Virus record (IMG/VR): IMGVR_UViG_3300031722_000146
Coordinates: 1 to 26,324 of that record
Length of the DNA stretch: 26,324 bases
Source of the DNA: a virus
Strand: one strand, 5' to 3'
Part shown: positions 21,252 to 26,324 of the stretch, one piece after another
How positions within the stretch are numbered: position 1 is the first letter of the stretch
Layout of the letters: every line of letters starts with the position of its first letter
Program-made: the position numbers and the translations under genes
Notes under the pieces: generated by a model
The model's input: the letters and a program-made list of their open reading frames with translations, nothing else
The model's database searches: none
Told to the model about the DNA's origin: nothing

Positions 21252-21940
21252 GTTGGTTGATTTCGGGAGTAATTAGGGCGTCGGCTGGTACCGGCAAGAA
21301 AAACCCGATTGACGTGTTCGTCGAACCGTTTAGCAATAAATTCATGGTATTGCTCCTCGAGCATTTCGGGTGTCATATTCGTACTCCCGTAGGTGAAAGC
21401 ACCATACTCAGCACGAATGGCCAATAGGTTCGATAGTGGGTTTACTACCGTGCCAAATGCGTTGACAATATTCGGCTCCTTGCCCATGTCCTGAATGCAG
21501 AGTGGCTTTTTGGAAAAAGGGATTATTCCATTCAACCTGATCTGATCGGCCAGTTCTACGGCGTGAATTTCGGTTACTTCTTCTTTGCCGAAAAATTTCA
21601 AGTCGTTCAATACCCGGCAGAATGCCGATATCATGACTGACTTTCCACAACCGTAAGCTCCATTGAGAACTATTCCGGCCAGTGAGTTTATTTTATCCTG
21701 GTTAGTGCGCATGGCGTAGGAATAAAATATATCTACCAATGGGCGATTGAATTCATCAATCACAAATTTCGATTTACTTTTGTGATCCAGCAGCGTTTGA
21801 CGTGCACGGATTTTGAACAATGCTTCGAAATCTTCGGCTGACATTTGCTGTGATGGCGACTGCAGTTGTTTCATTTGTCGCTCGAGCTGAGCGAGTGCAG
21901 CTTCAATCACAGGGTTTATATGTTGGAAGTCTTTGTACAT
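21248..21940 (-). CDS. DnaC/IstB-type AAA+ helicase loader
   Basis: A 230-aa ATPase. Walker A GAYGCGKS lies at residues 94-101, Walker B LCIQDMG at 147-153, and a sensor-1-like STNM at 186-189, the order found in DnaC, DnaI and IstB proteins. The N-terminal 60 residues are Gln-rich and helical and would contact the helicase. The C-terminal end (RVFLAGTSRRPNYSRNQPT) supplies Arg residues that could be the finger. It would place the host DnaB-type helicase on the phage origin. The preceding 155-aa gene resembles a replication organiser, giving the usual organiser-loader pair. It is odd that a VirE-type ATPase follows in the same operon. Confidence 0.75.
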   Translation of the reverse strand: MYKDFQHINPVIEAALAQLERQMKQLQSPSQQMSAEDFEALFKIRARQTLLDHKSKSKFVIDEFNRPLVDIFYSYAMRTNQDKINSLAGIVLNGAYGCGKSVMISAFCRVLNDLKFFGKEEVTEIHAVELADQIRLNGIIPFSKKPLCIQDMGKEPNIVNAFGTVVNPLSNLLAIRAEYGAFTYGSTNMTPEMLEEQYHEFIAKRFDEHVNRVFLAGTSRRPNYSRNQPT

Positions 21941-21942
21941 GA

Positions 21943-22059
21943 TCAGAAAATTAAAGTTTGAATAAATGATTCGATTTTGTCGAATGAGTATGCGATTGCC
22001 AATAAAATGAAAGCAGTTGCCGTTAGGACTAATTGCTTGAGAAACTTTTTGTCACTCAT
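21943..22059 (-). CDS. Tiny single-pass membrane protein (38 aa)
   Basis: The frame MSDKKFLKQLVLTATAFILL runs from the ATG at 22057-22059 to TGA at 21943-21945, with one hydrophobic helix (residues 9-24). Its start overlaps the end of the 46-aa gene and its stop is two bases before the loader's ATG. The tight packing argues that it is translated. A basic N-terminus suggests it stays inside. Function unknown; a small holin or membrane toxin-like role is possible. Confidence 0.6.
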   Translation of the reverse strand: MSDKKFLKQLVLTATAFILLAIAYSFDKIESFIQTLIF

Positions 22060-22192
22060 CGTCTTTTAGATTTTCCTGCTCATTGTTTGTGATCCACGAT
22101 CGGCAACACATGATAATAAATCCAAGGATAGCAATTCCGAAGAATATTCCCGTAGCTGTTAGTACTGTTGCCAGTGGTGACATGTTATCCAT
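22052..22192 (-). CDS. Tiny single-pass membrane protein (46 aa)
   Basis: From the ATG at 22190-22192 the frame reads [20 protein letters not shown], with one hydrophobic helix (residues 6-28) followed by CCR and a polar tail (NNEQENLKDDE). It overlaps the stop of the 155-aa gene by 8 bp and the next tiny gene by 8 bp. The two tiny proteins are both membrane-spanning and overlap, so they may act as a pair. Family not recognised. Confidence 0.6.
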   Translation of the reverse strand: MDNMSPLATVLTATGIFFGIAILGFIIMCCRSWITNNEQENLKDDE

Positions 22193-22652
22193 AACCCGAT
22201 CCCTTTCCTGAGGTTGGCTCATTTTTAGCCGGCTGTGTTGAAGCTTTTTCGTCTATTGCAAAGAAGTTTCTGTACCGGCAAGTCATTGCATATCGGAGGA
22301 ACTCCACTGCTTTGGCTTCGTCGCCCTTGGATATCGACTCCAGGTGCTCAAGTGCCGATTGTTCGCTATTCGTGCGCATTATCTCACCATGTTGCTCACT
22401 CAGGTAGTTTTTCCATCGTGCCCATATCTCAGTCATTTCCTTGGTGTGGAATGGGAATTTTATTTCCAATTCTACCGGAGTAATGAAAGTGTCGAAATCG
22501 GCAGCTGCTTTCTTCAGTGTGTTGAACTTTTTGATAAAAGCGTTGGCTTGCTTGAGTGCCATGCCCGAAAGTCCGGCTTTGTCCAAAAAGTTTTCAAACT
22601 CAGTGTCAGCATCATTCAGCTGATCACAGATTGCTTTCCATTTAGTTTTCAT
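22185..22652 (-). CDS. Replication-organiser-like protein
   Basis: A 155-aa protein. I use the ATG at 22650-22652, which overlaps the TGA of the SEC-C gene (ATGA). The middle part has [21 protein letters not shown] near residues 66-86, then [20 protein letters not shown] and C-R-Y-R-N-F-F. This is the layout of the C-terminal helical module of many phage replication proteins (a W-x-x-W-K helix, then a G-D-E helix and W-R/F-F end), usually beside helicase loaders. The C-terminal tail is polar and disordered-like. As it precedes the DnaC-like loader, replication initiation or loader contact is likely. Confidence 0.55.
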   Translation of the reverse strand: MKTKWKAICDQLNDADTEFENFLDKAGLSGMALKQANAFIKKFNTLKKAAADFDTFITPVELEIKFPFHTKEMTEIWARWKNYLSEQHGEIMRTNSEQSALEHLESISKGDEAKAVEFLRYAMTCRYRNFFAIDEKASTQPAKNEPTSGKGSGYG

Positions 22653-22807
22653 TCCGATTTGAAAATTTGAGTTTTTGCACCACAACATTTTTTGGCTTTA
22701 ATTCCACTACCACAAGGGCAAGGCTCGTTACGCTGCACTTTTAGTGCGTTTACAGGTTTCCCATTCCAATCGGGGAATGTCAGAACTGTTCTTTGAGGCT
22801 TATTCAT
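22649..22807 (-). CDS. SEC-C motif zinc protein (52 aa)
   Basis: A 52-aa protein from the ATG at 22805-22807 to TGA at 22649-22651. Residues 26-43 are [10 protein letters not shown], then K-K-C-C-G, the SEC-C zinc-binding motif with Cys30, Cys32, Cys41 and a final pair position Cys42. In SecA this motif contacts SecB and ribosomes; small free-standing SEC-C proteins occur in phages and bacteria with no fixed role. It overlaps the following replication gene by ATGA, so it is translated with it. An upstream N-terminal arm ([16 protein letters not shown]) is not typical of other SEC-C proteins. Confidence 0.8.
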   Translation of the reverse strand: MNKPQRTVLTFPDWNGKPVNALKVQRNEPCPCGSGIKAKKCCGAKTQIFKSE

Positions 22808-22825
22808 ACTATCCGTTTTAAAAAA

Positions 22826-23041
22826 TTACTCGTTTGATTTCGCCCAGGGAGTTTTGATTGATAATTTCAAAATTGCTCTTTCCCTTGCTACATCTTCGAA
22901 CTCTTTTGAGGTCATTTCCTTGATTGTTATCGAGATTGTTTCGCCGTCGGGTACCGCTTCCATCTCGTTAAGGACATCGATTAAATCGGTTGTCATAAAA
23001 TCCGTCTTTGTTGGCGGGTGTTCTATTCTATATGTTTTCAT
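22826..23041 (-). CDS. Small hypothetical protein
   Basis: A 71-aa protein with an ATGA overlap to the ASCH-like gene before it. A DTLIDVLNEMEAVPDGETISIT-like region near residues 20-42 shows a helix followed by a turn and a strand. The segment KEMTSKEFEDV follows, then a helix rich in Lys/Arg. It has no cysteines, no signal peptide and no membrane helix. Role unknown. Confidence 0.6.
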   Translation of the reverse strand: MKTYRIEHPPTKTDFMTTDLIDVLNEMEAVPDGETISITIKEMTSKEFEDVARERAILKLSIKTPWAKSNE

Positions 23042-23589
23042 TTGTCCGGAAGTGATTTATTAATATTGAATCTAAATTCGTAACGCCATATCCAGGGATT
23101 GATCGGAACATCCAACACACCGTATTTGTCAACCCACTGAGTGAAGAATGAACCCCGGGCATCTTTCATAAATGGGTGCCCGGATTGTTGTTTTTTCAAT
23201 ACTTCAGCGGGAAAAAGTTTCTTCGGGCAATAGTGTCGATATCCGTTTTCTGTTTTCTCCAATCCGGTGCGCTGCGCATCTTCCTCGGTTACATTCTCCA
23301 GGCGAATGAGTTTAGCATCCAAAATGTCAATGTACATTGGTCCGTATGACCATTTGTAGGTTTCACCCACTTTGTATGCCGGTTTTAGAATGGCTATAGC
23401 TGCTGCCATAGTTTCAATGCCATGGCATTGCAGCACATTGGTTGTTTCCAGGCTTAGTTCCCAAATGCTCGGATCGGAATTGACCATCAACATGCCTTTG
23501 CCTTTTTTGTCGAAGAACACATCTACGTCGCCACTGATTACCTTCGGGTTTAAATCAGGTTGTGGGTAGATTGGCTTTGTCTGTTTCAT
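23038..23589 (-). CDS. ASCH-domain-like phage protein
   Basis: A 183-aa protein. The segment IAILKPAYKVGETYKWSYG near residues 66-84, then IRLENVTEEDAQRTGLEKTE near 95-114, F-F-T-Q-W-V-D-K-Y-G and the ending NPWIWRYEFRF follow the order of phage ASCH-domain proteins (often named morphogenetic proteins): a V-G-D/E-x strand, an I-T-E-E-D-A helix, a W-D helix and the NPWVW-Y-F strand. ASCH domains are related to PUA folds and are thought to bind RNA or modified nucleotides. It stands in the early operon, so nucleic-acid modification or host takeover is more likely than virion assembly. Confidence 0.7.
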   Translation of the reverse strand: MKQTKPIYPQPDLNPKVISGDVDVFFDKKGKGMLMVNSDPSIWELSLETTNVLQCHGIETMAAAIAILKPAYKVGETYKWSYGPMYIDILDAKLIRLENVTEEDAQRTGLEKTENGYRHYCPKKLFPAEVLKKQQSGHPFMKDARGSFFTQWVDKYGVLDVPINPWIWRYEFRFNINKSLPDK

Positions 23590-23601
23590 TGGGTAAATTG
23601 A

Positions 23602-23796
23602 TTAATTGTTTAACTTTAAGTTGAATTCTGGTTTGGCTACTTTGTTTTGGAAACATTCACCTTGAGAGTTCCAAATCATGCGCTTTCCGTCTTTATATCC
23701 AATTGCTTCCCGAACACCGGTTGCTGTGGATTTGATTTCTTCAATATGTACTTGCTGAGCCAATAGGGCTGTTTCAAATTTGTTTGTTGTATACAT
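23602..23796 (-). CDS. Small hypothetical protein
   Basis: A 64-aa basic protein (MYTTNKFETALLAQQVHIEE) that starts three bases after the previous stop and precedes the ASCH-like gene by 12 bases. It has a central strand-turn-strand (GVREAIGYKDGKRMIWNSQGE) and a single Cys. No recognisable family. Confidence 0.55.
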   Translation of the reverse strand: MYTTNKFETALLAQQVHIEEIKSTATGVREAIGYKDGKRMIWNSQGECFQNKVAKPEFNLKLNN

Positions 23797-23799
23797 GAC

Positions 23800-24066
23800 T
23801 TATTGATTTTCCGCTATAAAGCAATTTTTAAATAATACAGTATTTGAATAAGTTTTATTAAGGATCGCTGCTCTGCCTGTGAATCCTTTAACGGTAACAT
23901 CTAAAACCGAGCAATGATATCTATTTAAATTATCGACAATGATTGGGGGTATTTCGTTGAAAAGAACTAGCCCTTCATATTGATAAATAAACTTGTCTTG
24001 TGTTCCCACGTAGAATTTAATTCCGGCCTGAAATTGGGCGCGGGTGATTGGTTTGGGCTTTGCCAT
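23800..24066 (-). CDS. Small hypothetical protein
   Basis: An 88-aa basic protein. I start it at the ATG at 24064-24066 (MAKPKPITRAQFQAGIKFYV), which shares one base with the TAA of the 130-aa gene (TAATG). The longer frame is out-of-frame overlap. It has a compact strand-rich body (FYVGTQDKFIYQYEGLVLF) and two cysteines. It is translated together with its neighbours in the early operon. Function unknown. Confidence 0.6.
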   Translation of the reverse strand: MAKPKPITRAQFQAGIKFYVGTQDKFIYQYEGLVLFNEIPPIIVDNLNRYHCSVLDVTVKGFTGRAAILNKTYSNTVLFKNCFIAENQ

Positions 24067-24458
24067 TATTCGACAATTTTGAGATAGCAACAACAGTATG
24101 ATCCGGAGAACCCATCTAACCAAACTACATTGTCACCACACATCCATTGTGGACCATGAGTAACATTCCAAACCTTATCTTTATACTGAGGCAGGTCGCC
24201 CTCAGCTCCGGTCATAATAACCCTCGTTCCTGGAATCATTGACAACTGGCGTTGTTCTTCCACGTAAGCCATGTGAGAAATGATAATTGTACTTGAGCCT
24301 TTGCCAATTTTAGAGAATAGAACTTTAGAAGGTTTATCTTTACCAAACAGATTTTCCGCGAATAATTTTATTCTTCCCTCAGTCATAGAATAGGGCTTAT
24401 GCTGAGTTTTCATTTGAATCGAATCTTCGAATAGTTTTTGTGCTTGAGCTAGTGTCAT
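24066..24458 (-). CDS. Hypothetical phage protein
   Basis: A 130-aa protein. The ATG at 24456-24458 lies two bases after the 66-aa gene's stop and has a strong GGGGAGGAA site 5-9 bases before it, so I prefer it to the upstream frame. The N-terminus is helical (MTLAQAQKLFEDSIQMKTQH), and the C-terminal half has tight strands (VIMTGAEGDLPQYKDKVW, DNVVWLDGF) and ends in a CCCYL run. This could be a small barrel domain, but no family is recognised. One member of the early operon. Confidence 0.6.
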   Translation of the reverse strand: MTLAQAQKLFEDSIQMKTQHKPYSMTEGRIKLFAENLFGKDKPSKVLFSKIGKGSSTIIISHMAYVEEQRQLSMIPGTRVIMTGAEGDLPQYKDKVWNVTHGPQWMCGDNVVWLDGFSGSYCCCYLKIVE

Positions 24459-24460
24459 AT

Positions 24461-24661
24461 TTATTCCTCCCCTAACTCCATTTGCCAATCAATAACTTCA
24501 TCCAGCATTTCCTGAAGTCTTTCAGTTTTTTCATTGAATGTTTCTCCTTTTTCTGAGTCTTGCCATTTTTCAGAGGCATTTTCAAATTTTTCTTCTCGTT
24601 TTGAAACCAGTTCTTCCAAGTGTTCTTGGAGTTTTTCCATGAGTTTAATTGTTGTTTTCAT
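24461..24661 (-). CDS. Small coiled-coil protein
   Basis: A 66-aa protein that is almost wholly one charged helix (MKTTIKLMEKLQEHLEELVS, then KREEKFENASEKWQDSEKG). It has regular heptads, and so probably forms a coiled coil. It is the first gene after the 181-bp control region and starts the run of early genes down to 15.9 kb. Two identical 14-bp leader repeats stand 9-42 bases before its ATG. It could be a regulator or an assembly partner for the next protein. Family not recognised. Confidence 0.6.
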   Translation of the reverse strand: MKTTIKLMEKLQEHLEELVSKREEKFENASEKWQDSEKGETFNEKTERLQEMLDEVIDWQMELGEE

Positions 24662-24669
24662 TGCTTTTA

Positions 24670-24703
24670 AAAATTAAGTTGATATATTTAAAATTAAGTT
24701 GAT
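24670..24703. repeat. Two direct 14-bp leader repeats
   Basis: AAAATTAAGTTGAT occurs at 24670-24683 and again at 24690-24703, 20 bases apart, just upstream of the first early ORF. Thirteen of the 14 bases recur at 6326-6338, upstream of the lipoprotein gene, and shorter forms occur at 18840-18850 and 21101-21107. Confidence 0.7.
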
Positions 24704-24710
24704 TTAAAAA

Positions 24711-24837
24711 AGAAAAGAGAGGATTGGCGAATACACTATTATTACTATCACAACCGATTATTGATTAATTGATTAATGAGCCTTTCCTCTCTTTTTTTGT
24801 CGACCCTATCGACGCACTCCCAACGCTTTGGGTAGTG
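24711..24837 (-). promoter_or_regulatory. Control region between the LuxR-type gene and the early operon
   Basis: This gap of 181 bp holds several dyads. AGAGAGGA (24716-24723) pairs with TCCTCTCT (24785-24792) across 61 bases; U-runs flank this pair on both strands, so it could terminate in either direction. GTCGA-N5-TCGAC lies at 24799-24813 and CCCAA-N4-TTGGG at 24819-24832, directly after the LuxR-type gene. I see no clear TAnnTTTG box. The DNA may be a target for the LuxR-type protein that is encoded just upstream. Confidence 0.4.
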
Positions 24838-24842
24838 GGTTT

Positions 24843-25403
24843 TTAAACTAATTTCTTTCGGTGCGCATAATCAGCAAGTTGCGACTTGCTATGAAAATCA
24901 AGTTTCCGAAGCATATTATTTGTATGATTTTCCACAGTCTTCGGACTCAAGCAAAGTTCGTCGGCTATTTCAATCACCCTTTTGCCAATTGCGATCAATC
25001 GTAATACGCGCATTTCTCCATCGAGAATCACTATTTTTTCAGTTGGACTACATATATGGCCTTCCGATCTGCATTCGCCGGCTAATGGGCAGCTCACATA
25101 TTCAAAATTCCAAATTCCGTTTTCGTCAATATCCCATTTATTGTCGAACTGTGCCCAATTGCATTTTATAAACCCACATACCACCCGAAATTCAAAGTAC
25201 CATATATTGTGAATGTTATTGGGGTAACGAGAACAAAGCTCTTCATATGCTTTGGGATATATTTTTCGTATTGCTTCGTAGATTGGAGAAACTATTTCTC
25301 TGTGATTTTCAGTCAATACATATATGTCTTCGTCGTAATGGCGAACTTCAATCGTTCCACCTCTTGGGCGGGTATTAAATTCAAAGCATTTCAGTTGACA
25401 CAT
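24843..25403 (-). CDS. LuxR-type HTH regulator with an N-terminal cysteine cluster
   Basis: A 186-aa protein. I use the ATG at 25401-25403, which overlaps the previous gene by 23 bp; the longer frame begins inside that gene. Residues 130-186 are a LuxR/GerE HTH (EMRVLRLIAIGKRVIEIADE, then LSPKTVENH and a final helix). Five cysteines (76, 81, 105, 111, 118) with the form C-P-L-x-G-x-C-x6-C precede it and could bind zinc or an iron-sulfur cluster. Proteins with this build are frequent in Bacteroides prophages next to the early promoter. It is probably an activator of phage genes that responds to a metal, redox or host signal; this is inferred. Confidence 0.75.
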   Translation of the reverse strand: MCQLKCFEFNTRPRGGTIEVRHYDEDIYVLTENHREIVSPIYEAIRKIYPKAYEELCSRYPNNIHNIWYFEFRVVCGFIKCNWAQFDNKWDIDENGIWNFEYVSCPLAGECRSEGHICSPTEKIVILDGEMRVLRLIAIGKRVIEIADELCLSPKTVENHTNNMLRKLDFHSKSQLADYAHRKKLV

Positions 25404-25620
25404 CTTTGATAGTTTTTGAGGGGTTAAGCAATTCGGCCAAAATTTCAATTTCTTTTCGTTTGTAATTTTGTTTTTTGAGCTTGTAGTAAAATGTGTTTTG
25501 CGACAAGCCACTTTCTTTTAAGAACGCATCGCGAGTAAGAACTTTATTCCTGTCGTTTAGCGAATCGTAATGAGTGATAAACTTCATTATGATCTTTTTT
25601 TCTTGTTTTGTTGTTTGCAT
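25381..25620 (-). CDS. Small HTH protein, Cro-like
   Basis: A 79-aa basic protein. Residues 31-68 (AFLKESGLSQNTFYYKLKKQ, then EIEILAELL) form a helix-turn-helix. A second ATG at 25585-25587 (MKFITHYDSLND) is an alternative start that gives 68 aa and may be the better one. It is the first gene read leftwards from the divergent control region and overlaps the LuxR-type gene by 23 bp. Its place opposite the repressor is that of a Cro-type protein, which would shut the repressor promoter by binding the same operator. That role is inferred. Confidence 0.65.
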   Translation of the reverse strand: MQTTKQEKKIIMKFITHYDSLNDRNKVLTRDAFLKESGLSQNTFYYKLKKQNYKRKEIEILAELLNPSKTIKDVSTEML

Positions 25621-25638
25621 TTAGTTTTTTATTACTAA

Positions 25639-25669
25639 TTTGGTATTGCAAAACTAATATATATATTTG
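25639..25669 (+). promoter_or_regulatory. Repressor promoter, Bacteroidota consensus
   Basis: TTTG at 25639-25642, 19 bases, then TATATTTG at 25662-25669 match the TTTG-N19-TAnnTTTG consensus exactly. The predicted start of transcription, near 25676, lies at the edge of the 7-6-7 dyad and about 40 bases before the repressor ATG. Confidence 0.75.
25649..25656 (-). promoter_or_regulatory. -7 box of the divergent early promoter
   Basis: The minus strand reads TAGTTTTG, an exact TAnnTTTG, 29 bases before the Cro-like ATG at 25620. No TTTG stands 19-21 bases upstream; instead that position is inside the dyad operator, so the promoter may need an activator or be blocked by the repressor. Confidence 0.5.
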
Positions 25670-25673
25670 GATT

Positions 25674-25693
25674 AACTGTACTTTAATACAGTT
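25674..25693. promoter_or_regulatory. Dyad operator
   Basis: AACTGTA, six bases, TACAGTT: a perfect 7-6-7 palindrome. It covers the start of transcription of the repressor promoter and the -33 position of the opposite early promoter, the ideal place for a dimeric repressor to control both. Confidence 0.65.
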
Positions 25694-25716
25694 ATTTTAT
25701 AATTATTTTTCATATA

Positions 25717-26139
25717 ATGTATAATTTACAACATATCAAGACATTAGCGGAACAACGGAAAGTAACGTTAAAGGACGTATTCACTCATGCTGGAATGAGT
25801 GAGGCAGGTTTCCATCGGTCCATAAAAAATGGAAATATGGGTATTGAATACTTAGACAAAATAGCTGATTTCTTTGATATTAGCGTATCAGAACTAATTA
25901 ATGACTCCAGATTAAAGTTATTAAAGTCACCGGATAATGTATCAGAGAATGTAGGAGTATATAAGAAGTTAGTTACAACTCAAGAGGAACTAATCAATAA
26001 GCAAGAGAAGCTCTACAATAGTTCAGTAAGAGAGGTACAAGATTTGAAAAAACAAGTCGAGAAATTAAAAAATGAAGTTGAATTGTCCAGTGGATATTCT
26101 TTGGTTGCTACCCCACCGGTGGAATTGAAGAAAAAATAA
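25717..26139 (+). CDS. XRE-family phage repressor with coiled-coil C-terminus
   Basis: A 140-aa protein and the only convincing gene on the plus strand. Residues 1-65 form an XRE/Cro-C1 type HTH (VTLKDVFTHAGMSEAGFHRS, then GIEYLDKIADFFDISVSELI). Residues about 80-125 form a coiled coil (KLVTTQEELINKQEKLYN) for dimerisation. It has no peptidase (LexA-type) domain, so induction would not be by RecA-driven self-cleavage. It is transcribed away from the early genes, from a consensus promoter with a dyad at its start site, and ends before a terminator-like hairpin. It is the candidate lysogeny repressor. Confidence 0.7.
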   Translation: MYNLQHIKTLAEQRKVTLKDVFTHAGMSEAGFHRSIKNGNMGIEYLDKIADFFDISVSELINDSRLKLLKSPDNVSENVGVYKKLVTTQEELINKQEKLYNSSVREVQDLKKQVEKLKNEVELSSGYSLVATPPVELKKK

Positions 26140-26140
26140 G

Positions 26141-26319
26141 TAGACGTTTCCAGATTTATAGACGTCTGTAGACAAAATAGACTCATACCACATATAATAA
26201 GGATGCCGTTTGCGTAATATGGAGAGACTCCCTCCAGCTCCACTCATATTACGTAAACGTCCGATAACTAACAAGTTATCGGGCGTTTACTCGTTTTTAT
26301 AAACGTCTAAAAACGTCTA
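26141..26319. other. Candidate phage attachment site (attP-like) with core and arm repeats
   Basis: The 18 bases GACTCCCTCCAGCTCCAC (26226-26243) look like the 3' end (T-arm and acceptor stem) of tmRNA or an alanine tRNA, a common integration target. They are flanked by inverted arms GTTTGCGTAATATG (26208-26221) and CATATTACGTAAAC (26245-26258), which differ at one base. Outside lie AAACGTCTA-type repeats: TAGACGTTT at 26141-26149, TAGACGTCTG at 26159-26168, AAACGTC at 26255-26261 and AAACGTCTA at 26301-26309 and 26311-26319. This is the pattern of core and arm sites of a tyrosine integrase. No integrase is in the window, and upstream sequence is not tRNA-like. Confidence 0.45.
26253..26298 (+). 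terminator. Long hairpin terminator beyond the repressor
   Basis: GTAAACGTCCGATAACT (26253-26269) pairs with AGTTATCGGGCGTTTAC (26274-26290) over 17 positions with one G-U pair and loop AACA. On the plus strand TCG and then five U follow (26294-26298). The left arm also takes part in the inverted repeat of the att candidate, so two structures compete. Confidence 0.65.
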
Positions 26320-26324
26320 TTTTT

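Noticed and set aside
21408-21650. 80-codon minus-strand frame inside the helicase loader
   Set aside because: Overlaps the Walker B and sensor codons of the loader in another frame; no own start context.
25787-25806. Second operator (CACTCAT-N6-ATGAGTG) inside the repressor gene
   Set aside because: It has the same 7-6-7 spacing as the operator but an unrelated half-site and lies in the codons of the HTH; probably chance.
26207-26259. Complete tmRNA or tRNA gene
   Set aside because: Only the 3' T-arm and acceptor-like part is present; no D-arm, anticodon or 5' acceptor strand precedes it.
26013-26274. Two minus-strand frames of 69 and 76 codons
   Set aside because: Antisense to the repressor's coiled coil and across the att-like hairpins; they are shadows of that strand.

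Overview
The window looks like most of a temperate tailed-phage (or prophage) genome from a Bacteroidota host, probably Bacteroidales. Three things point there. The structural proteins resemble those of Bacteroides/Parabacteroides-type phages (a DUF6712-like protein, a portal with a D-N-L segment, a protease-scaffold followed by the major capsid protein, and a PLD-like protein beside two small terminase-like proteins). Promoters of the Bacteroidota form TTTG-N19-TAnnTTTG are present. Most genes have A/T-rich leaders rather than Shine-Dalgarno sites. Every convincing gene except the right-hand repressor lies on the minus strand, so the genome reads from right to left.

Right end (24.8-26.3 kb): a plus-strand XRE-type repressor faces a minus-strand early operon that starts with a small HTH protein and a LuxR-type HTH protein. 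The promoters diverge around a 7-6-7 dyad operator. Downstream of the repressor is a repeat-rich stretch with a long hairpin terminator. It contains 18 bases that look like the 3' end of ssrA (tmRNA) or an alanine tRNA, so it is a candidate phage attachment site. No integrase is in the window.

Early and replication region (15.9-24.7 kb): about 24 tightly packed small genes, many joined by ATGA overlaps. Recognisable members are two ASCH-like proteins, a SEC-C zinc protein, a replication-organiser-like protein followed by a DnaC/IstB-type AAA+ helicase loader, a VirE-type P-loop ATPase, two tiny overlapping membrane proteins, and a protein with a C-terminal DUF2829/Tad2 (Thoeris anti-defence) domain.

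Structural and packaging region (7.9-15.9 kb): a ClpP-type head protease with a scaffold-like tail, the major capsid protein, a 185-aa structural protein, a 352-aa acidic protein, the PLD-like protein, two small terminase-like proteins and the large terminase. Hairpins, terminators and two short tandem-repeat arrays separate the transcription units.

Accessory insert (3.9-7.9 kb): a gene-free stretch of about 900 bp (an AT-rich TACTAC/GTAGTA array, then an inverted-repeat-rich, partly C-rich patch) is followed by lone genes with their own promoters and terminators: an unknown protein, a lipoprotein, a PH-domain membrane protein and an operon of four small genes. That operon's leader has two interleaved long inverted repeats ending at the start codon. 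Left end (1-3.9 kb): the structural genes resume with a 362-aa protein, a 73-aa protein, the portal, the DUF6712-like protein and a truncated gene.

No lysis cassette, tape measure, integrase, CRISPR, tRNA or insertion sequence was seen.
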